Assembly: GCA_026874595.1 (NCBI GenBank)
Contig: CM049319.1
Location: 37,893,473 to 37,957,472, forward strand
Direction: 5' to 3'
DNA length: 64,000 nucleotides
Source: Sipunculus nudus
Taxonomy: Eukaryota; Annelida; Sipuncula; Golfingiida; Sipunculidae
Shown: one piece after another, positions 50,232 through 60,700 of the stretch
Position numbering within the stretch: position 1 is the stretch's first letter
How the letters are laid out: every line of letters starts with the position of its first letter
The notes under the pieces: generated by a model
Seen by the model: only the letters and a program-made list of their open reading frames with translations
Told to the model about the DNA's origin: nothing
Database searches by the model: none
Position numbers and translations under genes: made by a program

Positions 50232-51790
50232 TATCCCCAGACAAAGTCGGGGGATACTTTGTTTTCATACCGGTGCCGCCGCCGCCGCCGCATATAAATC
50301 TTGTTGGCGCGATAACTCAAAAAATATTTCACGGATCTTTACCAAACTTGGTAGATGTATAGATATGGGCGAGAGGACGACGCCTATTCAAAATGAGGTA
50401 ATGACCTTTATTAGGAGACTGTTCTTGACCTTGAATAGGTCCAGTTTTTGGGAAAATCACTCAAGAAATCTTGCATTGCTTGATCCCAAAATCAAGTTGA
50501 TGGAAGATCATGGATAGGATTGCCATGTTCCAGAAACTGGTGGCGCCATCTATTATTCTTTACTTGTTTTCGTGCCGTTTAATACCCTAAAAAATTGCAA
50601 CTTGACAGTACTTTGAGCATTATAAGTCAAAAACTAATTGACAGATTTCTTTTATATTATGTATATACATAGATATGGGTTATAGGATGATGTTTTAAAA
50701 TTTGGGTCATGACCTTTCCAATGAGAGTGGCCTTGACCTTGAATATTGCCATATATGGTGAAAATCACAAAAAAATCATTAATATCTCAATAAGGGATGC
50801 ATGGATTGGTCCAAAAATCAACTTGACCGAAGATTTAGGATAGTAATGTCATGTACCGGAAACAGGTGGCGCCACCTGTTATTCTTTTACTTGCTTTCTT
50901 GCCGTTTAATACCCCCATAATTGCCACTTAACAGTACTGTGAGCATTATAAGTAAAAAACTATCAGACAGATTTCTTTCATATTATGCATGTACATAGAC
51001 ATGGGTTATGGGATGATGTATATATAAATTGGGGTCATAACCTTTCCTATTAGAGTGGCTTGACCTTGAATATTGCCATATATGGTGAAAATTACACAAA
51101 ATCATAAATATCTCAATAAGGGATGCATGGATTGGTCCAAAAATCAACTTGATCGAAGATCTTGGATAGTATTGTCATGTACCGGAATCAGGTGGCGCCA
51201 CCTGTTATTCTTTTACTTGTTTTCGTGCCGTTTCATAGCTACTTAACAGTACTGTGAGCATTATAAGTCAAAAACTAATGGACAGATTTCTTTCATATTA
51301 TGCATATACATAGATATGGGTTATGGGATGACGTTTATTTAAAATTGGGGTCATGACCTTTCCTATTAGAGTGGCCTTGACCTTGATTATTGCTATAAAT
51401 GGTGAAAATCACACAAAATCATTAATATCTCAATAAGGGATGCATGGATTGGTCCAAAAATCAACTTGACCGAATATCTTGGATAGTGTTGTCATGTATC
51501 AGAAACTGATAGCGCCACCTGTTATTCTTTTACTTGTTTTCATGCCGTTTAATACAACATCTTTGCCACTTAACAGTACTTTGAGCATTGTAAGTCAAAA
51601 ACTAATGGACAAATTTCTTTCATATTGTGCATATACATAGACATGGGTTATGGGATGATGTATTTTGAAATTGGGGTCATGACCTTTTCTATGAGAGTGA
51701 CCTTTTCTATGAGTGTGGTCTGATATTAATTGTTGCTGAAGATGGGGGGCCAATTCTTAAGGGGGGGGGGGGATTAATTGTCTGGGGATA
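50232..51790. mobile_element. Satellite-bearing element with TATCCCCAGACAA ends
   Basis: The left end reads TATCCCCAGACAA (50232-50244) and the right end TTGTCTGGGGATA (51778-51790), exact inverted repeats of 13 bases. Inside are four to five tandem units of about 320 bp, marked by AAGGGATGCATGGATTGGTC and a GGTGGCGCCACCTGTTATTC phrase at about 50540, 50868, 51191 and 51508. A GCC trinucleotide run lies near 50275 and a G tract near 51762. There is no coding sequence. The units are distantly similar to those of copy 1 at 4567-6835. Confidence 0.75.
50862..50879. repeat. 18 bp perfect palindrome in a satellite unit
   Basis: ACAGGTGGCGCCACCTGT is its own reverse complement and contains two CAGGTG E-boxes facing each other. 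A 16 bp version stands at 51189-51204, and degenerate versions occur in neighbouring units. Confidence 0.9.
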
Positions 51791-51989
51791 CTATGGCACC
51801 TGCGGTGCCACATAATATCTAGTTAAGAAAGTGGTCACGAGTATCCAGAACATTTTCCTCAGCCACCCCATTTTCTCGCACACACACACCATATTATACA
51901 GGGTTGTCCTGGAATACTCTGGACATTACAGAGTTCGTGAGTGAAACATTCAGTATGAGGGTGTCATAGTAAGCAGGTTACCAGTCTAT

Positions 51990-54297
51990 CAAACAAGTGA
52001 CCCATGGGTCATGACGCTAAGCTGCCAAGCATGTCCTGCGACATCATGGGCTGAGATACACAACTTCCAGTCAAATTTTGAAGAACCAATTTGCCAATTT
52101 GTTGAAATTTTCTACGACAACAGAAATATATATCATATGGTCTGAGGAAAATGTATGATTGTTAAGGTATCAGGAACTCTTCTCATAGCTTGCTTGATAC
52201 CTGTCTGTCTCAAAAGGAATATCAAAAAGGGCAAATATAAGATCCAAATATATAGAAAAAATCAAGGAAATCCATGCAAAAATTATTGAGAAACTGGTGC
52301 TTCTGTATGACTCTGATTCAATACAAGCCAACTGTACTGCACTTTTATAAATGATGGTAATTTTTTTTAAAGAAATATTTGACCCAATCCTTTGCAAGAC
52401 TACATTAATATACGTCCAACTGCATTCACTTTAACAGCTCTTGAGATAATATGATCAAAAGGAATTTAAAGATGGTTGCCTGGTGGCCATATTGGACTTC
52501 TGACAGGTCTGAAACAGGACCAAACTTGTGGCCAATTCTCCAAAGGATGTTACAGTAATGAATGTCGAAAACAATTCAAAAGGCATGTTCAGGCCCTCAT
52601 ATCAGATTTATAGATATGCAAATGTAAAAAGTGTTAGTCCAAAAAATGTTATTATCACTCTGATTTTCAAAGGGGTCAGCAGTGTAGGTAAACTGCAAAA
52701 CTTGAAAGAAAAGAAATGCAGAAAGCATGAATAAGAGTCTTGGTGATTTATATAAAAAATATTCAGATAACTAGGAAACAATGTTTATTGCTATGACTCC
52801 ATAAAATAAACTGCAAATTGTTTTCATCATCTTATACATCAGAAGCAAAACCCTAATACTATACTCTCATAGTCTTAATGCCAGGCTGAAGCATTCGACA
52901 ACAGTACTACCTAACAGTGTTATGCAGTAACGAGGTACTTATCACTCAGCCTTATCACTTAATAGGCTGATACCAGAAGAAGTCATATGTCACCAGTAAC
53001 ACTCACAATTACAGCCACACAGTGATATGTACCCGCTGGAGTGCAATGGTTATATATACCAAAAAAATAGAGATGGTCTACAAAAAAAGTTATTGTGAAC
53101 ATCCCTGACCTATGACCTTGGCTTTTTGCCCACATGTCCACTGGATTCTATCTAAATGATGGGTACCTACCAACCATTTAAATCTGGTGTAATTACTTGG
53201 CAACCAAAGAGTGAACAACTTTGACCTGCAACCTTTAACCTCCTGACCAGATGGCCACAAATCAATAAGTAATTTCTTAAAGCAAAAAGACCCATAAATA
53301 TAAAGTTTGAATCAAATTGAGTGATGCATAGATGTGGCATATGTGAAAGACTTAAGGTTTGGGTTAAACAGTTTCACTTGATATATGTTCACAAACATTT
53401 AGAACAATTTAATATTATGACTTTGACCTTTGACCTTTTGAACTCGACAACAATAGGCTTCGTCCCCTTTTGGTAGGTAAGCCATACAGGACAGATGGAA
53501 TGTATAGATTGAAAAGTTTGCCTGAAAATGACTCCGAGCAAAAAGTGGGCTCTGTGTACTTGACCTTTGACCTCAAAATCAACAGGTCTTTTCCCCTATT
53601 GGCAGAGAAGAGATATAAGTGCTGGAAGGTTTGGAATGAAGATTCTAGCTTGAAACTTTCAAAGACGTGGAATCTGTGACCCTGACCAAAATCTATAGGA
53701 TTCTTCTCCCACTAAGTAGGTGAGCTATATGTGAAAGATCAAAGAATTGGGATGAAAGGTTTGGCTTAAAATGCATCCACAGGCTTTTCAAAGAAGTGTC
53801 TTCTATGACCTGACCTTTGACCTTGTGACCTCAAAATCTATAGGATTCTTCTCCCATTTAGTAGGTGAGTTATATGTGAAAGATCAAAGAATTGGGATGA
53901 AAGGTTTGGCTTTAAATGCATCCACAGGCTTTTCAATGAAGTGGCTCCTGTGACCTTTGGTCTTTTGACCTCAAATTAATTATGATTCTTCCCCTGTTGG
54001 TAGGTGAGTTGTATGTGAAAGATGGAAGGTTTCGGATGAAAATTTTGGCTAAAAGAATTATTTCTAGGGGGTAAACACACACTGTAACTTCGAGAAAATA
54101 GGTCACAGTGACCTAATTTCAGGTTTGCAGGGAGATCTTTTTAGAACCTCTAAGACTGCATAGGGTTCATGCCCCTACCCCCGAAGGTTACGATTTGTGC
54201 CCTGCTAACGGCCGGACGGATAGACGGAAGGACTACGGACAAAGACCGATCGCTATAGCCCAGCATGACTGAAAGTCAGCTGAGCTTAAAACGGTAC
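51990..54297 (+). mobile_element. Satellite-bearing element, copy 2
   Basis: It starts AAGTGACCCATGGGTCATGACGCT and ends with a GGCCGGACGGATAGACGG-like stretch followed by GACTGAAAGTCAGCTGAGC. The ends match copies 1 and 3. The right half contains tandem units of about 145 bp; GATTCTTCTCCCA followed by TAGGTGAG recurs at about 53700, 53846 and, diverged, 53988. The units include TGACCTTTGACCT direct repeats. A perfect AGGTCACAGTGACCT lies at 54100-54114. No transposase is seen. Confidence 0.75.
53106..53823 (+). promoter_or_regulatory. Four DR1-type nuclear receptor motifs
   Basis: TGACCTnTGACCT, two AGGTCA half-sites one base apart, occurs at 53106-53118, 53424-53436, 53561-53573 and 53811-53823. 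DR1 sites are bound by RXR/HNF4-type receptors in animals. They lie within a satellite, so any function here is unproven. Confidence 0.5.
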
Positions 54298-54299
54298 AA

Positions 54300-55180
54300 A
54301 TAACGAAAAAGCATTCATCTAAAACCTAAAATTAAAGGGAAAAATATATTCCCATATATTTCCATTTGTAAACATTACAGATTTCAGAGAATTTTTTTTA
54401 AATAGCCATCAGACATATATGTTCATATGTAAGCATACCTGCCTGGTCATCTGGAGATGATCTGGCGTCGCGTGAAAGGCACTAGTGAGGAGCAAATCTT
54501 AGATGGACAACGCGTTTTGCACCTCGTATTTGCATTCTCTGAGGTAGAATGTAATTCAAAAAGGCCTCTTTTTTTAGGTCAAACACTTGCTTCCAAGGAT
54601 CCATGATCAATAGAAGCTCCTTTCTCTGTTCCAGGCACCACACCAGGTTGACCGTTTTAACAAGATCCTTCCTGTTCTACTTCTGTCACTTCCAGAGTTT
54701 GTTAAAAGATTATCCAAATTAATGTCATCCATGAGAAAATAAAACTGGGCACTATTCTAAACTTTGTACCTGGCAAACGCCTCATAAAGACTGTCATCAG
54801 TTTCAAGATCTTCAATTATATGGAGCACCTGTGACAGTAAATTGTCAGGTTCTGACGAATCAGACACTAGAAACTGAATCATATCTTCAATGTTTATATT
54901 TCATGAACGAACTTTCAAGTGTGACCTTCTGATATAGAGCGAACTCGGTTTCTGACAAAACAATAAGTGATTAAAGTGACCTTCGACCTGGAGGCGGAAT
55001 TTGGAACAAATCAGTTATAGCCCACAGAAATGTAATACAAGCCGTGACGTTTGCTCCATGTGTGCCAATCATGGCACCACTCGGCTAACGCCTCGCTTTA
55101 CATTTCATTGGGCTATAACCAATACATTAACCATGACTATTTGACGACGGGTAGTCACAAAAGACTACTTTGTGGATTTT
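54300..55180. other. Unrecognised, with a coding-like minus-strand segment
   Basis: On the minus strand about 54590-54905 reads as acidic protein-like sequence (FLVSDSSEPDNLLSQVL, then MDDINLDNLLTNSGS) with one interruption. It may be an exon or a transposon gene fragment. No domain was recognised. Confidence 0.3.
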
Positions 55181-55372
55181 GATGGTCTTTAATCCTGAAA
55201 CATTGTGTGGGATATGTTGTGTCGAAGTCGAAGGACCCTGAGAAAATTTCGAAACATCCGAGGTTTTATTTGGTAATAATTTAACTAGAGTTATCCGGAA
55301 TATCGAGTCTGTACTTTGACATAAGTAGGGTATTCGACTTAAGCGAGTTCGACACAACGAGATTTCACTGTA
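55180..55372. mobile_element. End of a pogo/Tigger-like element
   Basis: On the minus strand the segment starts CAGTGAAATCTCGTTGTGTC and continues with CGAACTCGCTTAAGTCGAAT. This resembles the ends of pogo/Tigger-type mariner elements. The other end was not found. Confidence 0.4.
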
Positions 55373-55536
55373 AATATGTTTTACTTGTTTACAAAATGAA
55401 AAGAAAATTTAATCACCATGACGCTCTATACTAAAAGCATATATTATAGACTAAAAGAAAAAAAAACTATTAAGATATACATGAGACAATAGTATAAAAT
55501 TCATACAGTTGCACAATGCACGATTATTGTTAAGGA

Positions 55537-56170
55537 CTAGTGCAACATTTCAGAAAGATATTGCACGAAAAGAAATGTTTTTAGTTTTGACTTAAACACC
55601 GCCAAAGACGGAGAGGATCTAAAGACGCATAGTAGTTCGTTCCATAGTAGGGGACAAGCCACACTGAATGTCCTCGTCTGCACCAGAGAGATAGTGGTGA
55701 ATGGGACAATGAGCAAGTCCTGGACACCAGTTCTGAGCAACCTAAACGGTTTATAAAGTTGTGAAAGTTCCTGACTGTGCGATGTTGTTAACAGTCTTAT
55801 AAATAAAACTAAATTCTTAAATTCAATACGTTTCTGCACAGGTATCAGTGTGAAAAAATACAAGACAGGAGTTGTGCTCTCATGCCTTGCAGAACCGGAA
55901 AATATTCTGGCTGCTGTATTCTGAATGGACTGAAGTCTGCTGATCTGCATTGATGGTACACCGCACAACAAAGAATTACAATTGTCCAGCATCGTGGTTA
56001 TAAACGCATGGACTACACACTCTAATGACTTCCTGTCAAGCAACCGCCTTAGTTGACCAATTTTCTTCAAATGTAAGAAGGCTCGCTTACTAACTGATGT
56101 TTGCGATCAGGATGACGATTACACTTCATGTCGTCAAATTTGACAACTTCAATGTTGGTGATTTGAAAAC
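55537..56170 (-). pseudogene. LINE reverse transcriptase C-terminal fragment
   Basis: A 177-residue frame (55537-56070) contains LQSIQNTAARIFSG, LIPVQKRIEFKNLVLF and a final LLWNELLCVFRSSPSLAVFK. This is the thumb and C-terminal region of a CR1/Jockey-like reverse transcriptase. A little more sequence continues upstream in another frame. Catalytic motifs are absent, so it is a 5'-truncated insertion, related to the fragment at 37960-38260. Confidence 0.75.
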
Positions 56171-56208
56171 CCAATTTTTTCATTGCAAATACATGGAATT
56201 ATACGTAT

Positions 56209-56914
56209 ACTGTGGAATTGGTTTATCTGGCGTGTCTGGATTTTCGCGCATTTTTCATTTTATAGCATAAGCGCACTTCGAATTTTCGCGCAAATCCGTA
56301 TGTAAAGTAATTAATTGTGTATAAAGTTATTAAAATATTTATAAAAGACAGGTTTGTACCATGACCGCAAGGGGTGAGCAATACGTAATTAATCAGAACT
56401 AATCCGTTTGATGATGCAATGACACTGCAACCAGCTACGTTGTTTGACATCTTACTAAGTTGTAGAATGTCTCTACAATAACAACTCTGATTAAACTGGA
56501 TGTACCAGAATGTCCGAACAAAAAACAGCACTGACAACAGTCGGAGGTCGCTCTCAGCTAAGTTATACTTCAAAGCTATGGGAAAGGCTAGGGGTGTCTC
56601 AAAAAGGCTACTTTTTATTTCACAGTAAGTTCTTCAAATCACTATAAATGAAACGGGGTCTTTCTCGAGAAATCACTTTCTATGAATACTTATGACAAAA
56701 TGACTACTGTAACATTCTGGTGGAAGAAGCCTCAACTCAAGCGACCATGCTTGGAGGGATTACCAGGTCCACATGATTGTATATGTCAGGCAAGAACGCT
56801 GCAATCTTCCGAACGATCGCATCGAATTTACGCGTGTTCTCATTTTAGCGCAAATCTAGCTCCCGCTTAAAGCGCGAAAATTAATACCCCGCTAATAAAA
56901 CCACTTCCACAGTG
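56209..56914. mobile_element. MITE with ~45 bp terminal inverted repeats
   Basis: The left end reads ACTGTGGAATTGGTTTAT and continues to TTTTCGCGC. The right end, inverted, reads CACTGTGGAAGTGGTTTTAT and continues to TTTTCGCGC. There is about 700 bp of non-coding sequence between. It looks like a non-autonomous cut-and-paste element; its superfamily is unresolved. Confidence 0.6.
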
Positions 56915-56919
56915 ATTCC

Positions 56920-57637
56920 CATAAAATCGTTGTCGGTCTTTCTATTATCACTACAAATTTCACAGAATAAACTTTCCTTGAACTATTTATTTAACATATT
57001 AGTATGAATAAAACAGGACATATTTTCAGCGGGAACGTTTGTGCATTTCACTCTTGTCAGCTGGATATTTGTGGTGTGGTGTTTGTGCTTTGCTTTAGAT
57101 CTTCATCTTGTTTGACAAAATACATGTATAAACTGCTCATTATATCAAGTGATCCTCTGTCAGTATTTCATGCAAATTCCGACTGCAAAAGTCTAATACA
57201 TGTACTTTCCAGGCGTGTTTATTAACCCTTTAAACTTTATAAACAAGTTATAAAACGTAATCAGCGCACACTCTATATTTAAATCCTTAAATATGATCAT
57301 GTTATTGAATTACTCAGAGAATTCATTAATATAAGTAGTTTCCTTAAATATAAGTATCTTTGCCTTTGTCTCTCATGTCTTGTATCTCTTAGAAACTACC
57401 AATTACTAGCATGCTTGTTTAATATCAGTATTATTAGAAATGATTCCTGAACAGAAGAATGTTCGGCTGTTTTAACATCTCTTTGGGATAAAGCAATTAA
57501 GGCCTTAAATACGGATATCAATATGGCATATTTCACATATATCGTAATTTCTTGGCAGAACGTACGCCAGAGCTGATTACTCCATTTTGAAAATATAATA
57601 CAAGGAAAGTTATATACTTAGTCCGTATTAAAGTTAT
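56920..57637. other. 3' flank of the oxidoreductase gene
   Basis: AT-rich sequence past the stop codon of the minus-strand oxidoreductase. A minus-strand ATTAAA at 57418-57423 is a possible poly(A) signal, about 215 bases after the stop. Nothing else was recognised. Confidence 0.4.
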
Positions 57638-57773
57638 CTACCAGTGCTGATCTTCAAGAATAATATCTGCAGCCTTCTCCGCGACCATGATTGTAGGTGC
57701 ATTTGTGTTCCCAGACGTCACTTCCGGAAAGATGGAGGCATCCACCACACGAAGTCTTTTGATCCCGCGAACC
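57638..57773 (-). CDS. GMC oxidoreductase terminal exon
   Basis: 136 bases, entered in phase 2. It reads [18 protein letters not shown], then [20 protein letters not shown], and stops at TAG (57638-57640). Confidence 0.94.
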
Positions 57774-60700
57774 CTGAAAAGAGTTGATAATATAATTAAT
57801 AAACTGTCATAAGTTTATATATCCCCAACAAGTGACCCATGGGCCATGACGCTCGGCAAATTTTGACTGGCTGCTCATGGTTTTTATTTATGTTATATAT
57901 TGTCTGTGAGAATAGCCTATGGCTAAAGTTACAGTGTTGAAAAAAATGGACAGAAAATAAAAATTTGAAGATTCATAGGAGACCTGCCCAGGACCACCTG
58001 GATTTAAAAAAAGAGGGTTCCAAGGAAAATGAATTCTATTTGTACCTGTCTGTCTGGGTGGCCAAAATCATGTTTCTGGTCCACAGCTAGCAGAATATAG
58101 GTCACGATGATCCAATTTCAGGTTTCCAAGGAGAATTGCCAAGGATTTCCCTGAATGCCATGTTAGAAGAGTCTAGGGCTAATGGATACAATGTGTGCCT
58201 AGACTGTCGGGGTGCGGAAAACCATTTTTCAGCCCACAGGTCACACAATATAGGTCACCATGACCTTATTTCAGGTTTCCAAGGACACTTGACTAGGACC
58301 TCCCCGAATTTTATGTTAAAAGATTCTAGGCCTAAAGGATACAATTTGTGCCTGGTCTGACTGTCTGGATGCTTATATGACATCTTTTCTGTTGCAAAAT
58401 ATAGGTCACGGTGACATAACTTCAGTTTTCCAGGGTCACTGGCCAAAGAAGTCTCAGAATGTTACATTAGAAGATTCTAGGCTTACCGATTACAATGTGT
58501 GCCCTGCCTGATTTTATGGGTGCTCCAAATGCTGTTTTCGCCCTGTAGGTCATAAATTGTAGGTCGCTAAATAAAGGTCATCGTGACCTAATTTCAAATT
58601 TCCACAGACATTTGCCTAGGACGTCTCAGAATGTTACATTAAAAGATTCTAGGCCTGACAGATACAATGTGTGCCCTGCCTGATTTTCTGGGTGCTCCAC
58701 ATCCTGTAGGTCATAAATTGTAGGTCACCATGACCTAATTTCAGGTTTCCCAGGAGATTTTCCTAGAAACTCTCAGGATCTTGCATTAAAAGATTTTAGA
58801 CCTAACAGATATGATTTGTGCCCATCTGACATTCAGGAGGCTCAAAATCAGGTTTTTTTTCTCGTAGGTCTCAAAATGTAGGTCACAATGACCTTAATGA
58901 CCTAGAGCCTCCAAGGATATTCATCAAGAAGATTCTAGGCCTCGCAGATACGATTTGTCCCCATCTGACATTCAGGGTTCTGAAATCATGTTTTTTCGGC
59001 CTGTAGGTCAGAAAACATAGGTAAACACAACCTAATTTTGGGTTTCCGAGGAGATCTGCTTTGGACCTCACTAAATATCATGTTTGATGATTCTAGGCCT
59101 TATCGATTCAATTTGTTCCCCGTCTGACAGTCTGGATGCTAAAAGACCTTGTTTTTGGCCCCAAGGTCATAAGTATAGGCAACATGACCGAATTTCAGGT
59201 TTCCAAAGAGATTGCCCTAGAAACTCCCAGGATCTTGTATAAGAAGATTCTAGGCCTCACAGATACGATTTCCCCCCTTGTGACCTTCAGGGTGCTCAAA
59301 TGACATCTTTTCCCTATAGGTCGCAGAAAATAGGTCACAATGACCTAGTTTCAGGTTTCCAAGGACACTTGCCTAGGATCTTTCAAAATGTCCGGTTAGA
59401 GGTTTTCTAGGCCTGGTGGATACAATTTGGGCCACGTCTAATTGTCTGGGTGCTCATAATCATGTTTTCGGCCCATAGGTCACAAACCAAGGACACCAAG
59501 AACTAGTTTCGGGTTTCAAAGGAGATTTGCCCAGGACCTCTCTGGATGTACAGTTAGAAATTTCTAGGTCTAACAGTTACAATTTGTGCTATGTTAATGG
59601 CCGGCCGGCCAGACGGCCAGACAACCGGACGGATGCCGGACAAAGGGTGATCGCTATATAGGAGAGTAACATATAGGAAAGTAACAACGTTCATCATTAA
59701 AAAAACTTTGTAAACAATTCAATCTCTACTGATAAATGTCAGGAATATAGGTAATGTAGGAGACCGAACAGAACGCACCGGAGCCTTGGGTCAACAACAG
59801 CAGTGACGTCATCAGCTCCGCCCATTTTACAGGTACCAACGGGGTGGTAGAGATTCACTACCGATGATCTCAGAGCGCATGCCCAGTATTCATTAGTTCC
59901 CCAAGTTAAATCTGTACACAAAGGGTGGTGACGGCGATTCAGTTTTGCTCCAACCTTTCTGAACGCCTCAGTTTCTTCAAACTGCTGAATGATTTTCATA
60001 GCTGTAAGCATAAATATTTACCCGGAGTGACACTTTTCCCGACTCAGTGCCTTAAACGCATTCAACAATACATTTAATGTACAATGTTAATTATGTAATA
60101 AAACATAAACATATGTCATAAAAAATAAAACTTAAGCTTTTCATTTCTGTTATAAAAAATCATGCGATTGATGATCACATAATACAACATACTACAAAAT
60201 CTGTCAAAAGATCTCAATGATGATCGTACAAAATATTAATATTTGCAGTAGTATAAAAATGTATTAATTACACCAACTATATTATACTATGTACAAATTT
60301 CTAATTACAATGTTTAATTAATTTCACTGTGAGCCTTTTTCCTTTCCTGTACAATATTCAAAACAGTTGGTTCTGGTATTTATCACGGTTATGATACTGA
60401 GATGGTTGTATTACTATTGGTTTCTTAGGTATATATGTGTTGACATGGAAATAAATTTCATATGTGCATCAATATGTTATTTTCGCTCTTTTAAACAAAA
60501 CCCATTATGAATCTATGTATAACTCTTTCGCATTAAGGTTTTTCAATTCGTCTTCAAATGATTTACACAACGGTATTATTTTTTACATTTTCACATGTAC
60601 ATAGGAGCAGTATTGTCAACATCGGTCACTTCAATAACATGTCATCAGACATTCAATAACAGCAATCAATCCATATGCCATTCCTGCTTCCGTTGGTTTT

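Noticed and set aside
57826-59660. Direct-repeat array as a CRISPR-like structure
   Set aside because: The units are diverged ~155 bp satellites in a eukaryotic intron, not short identical repeats with unique spacers.
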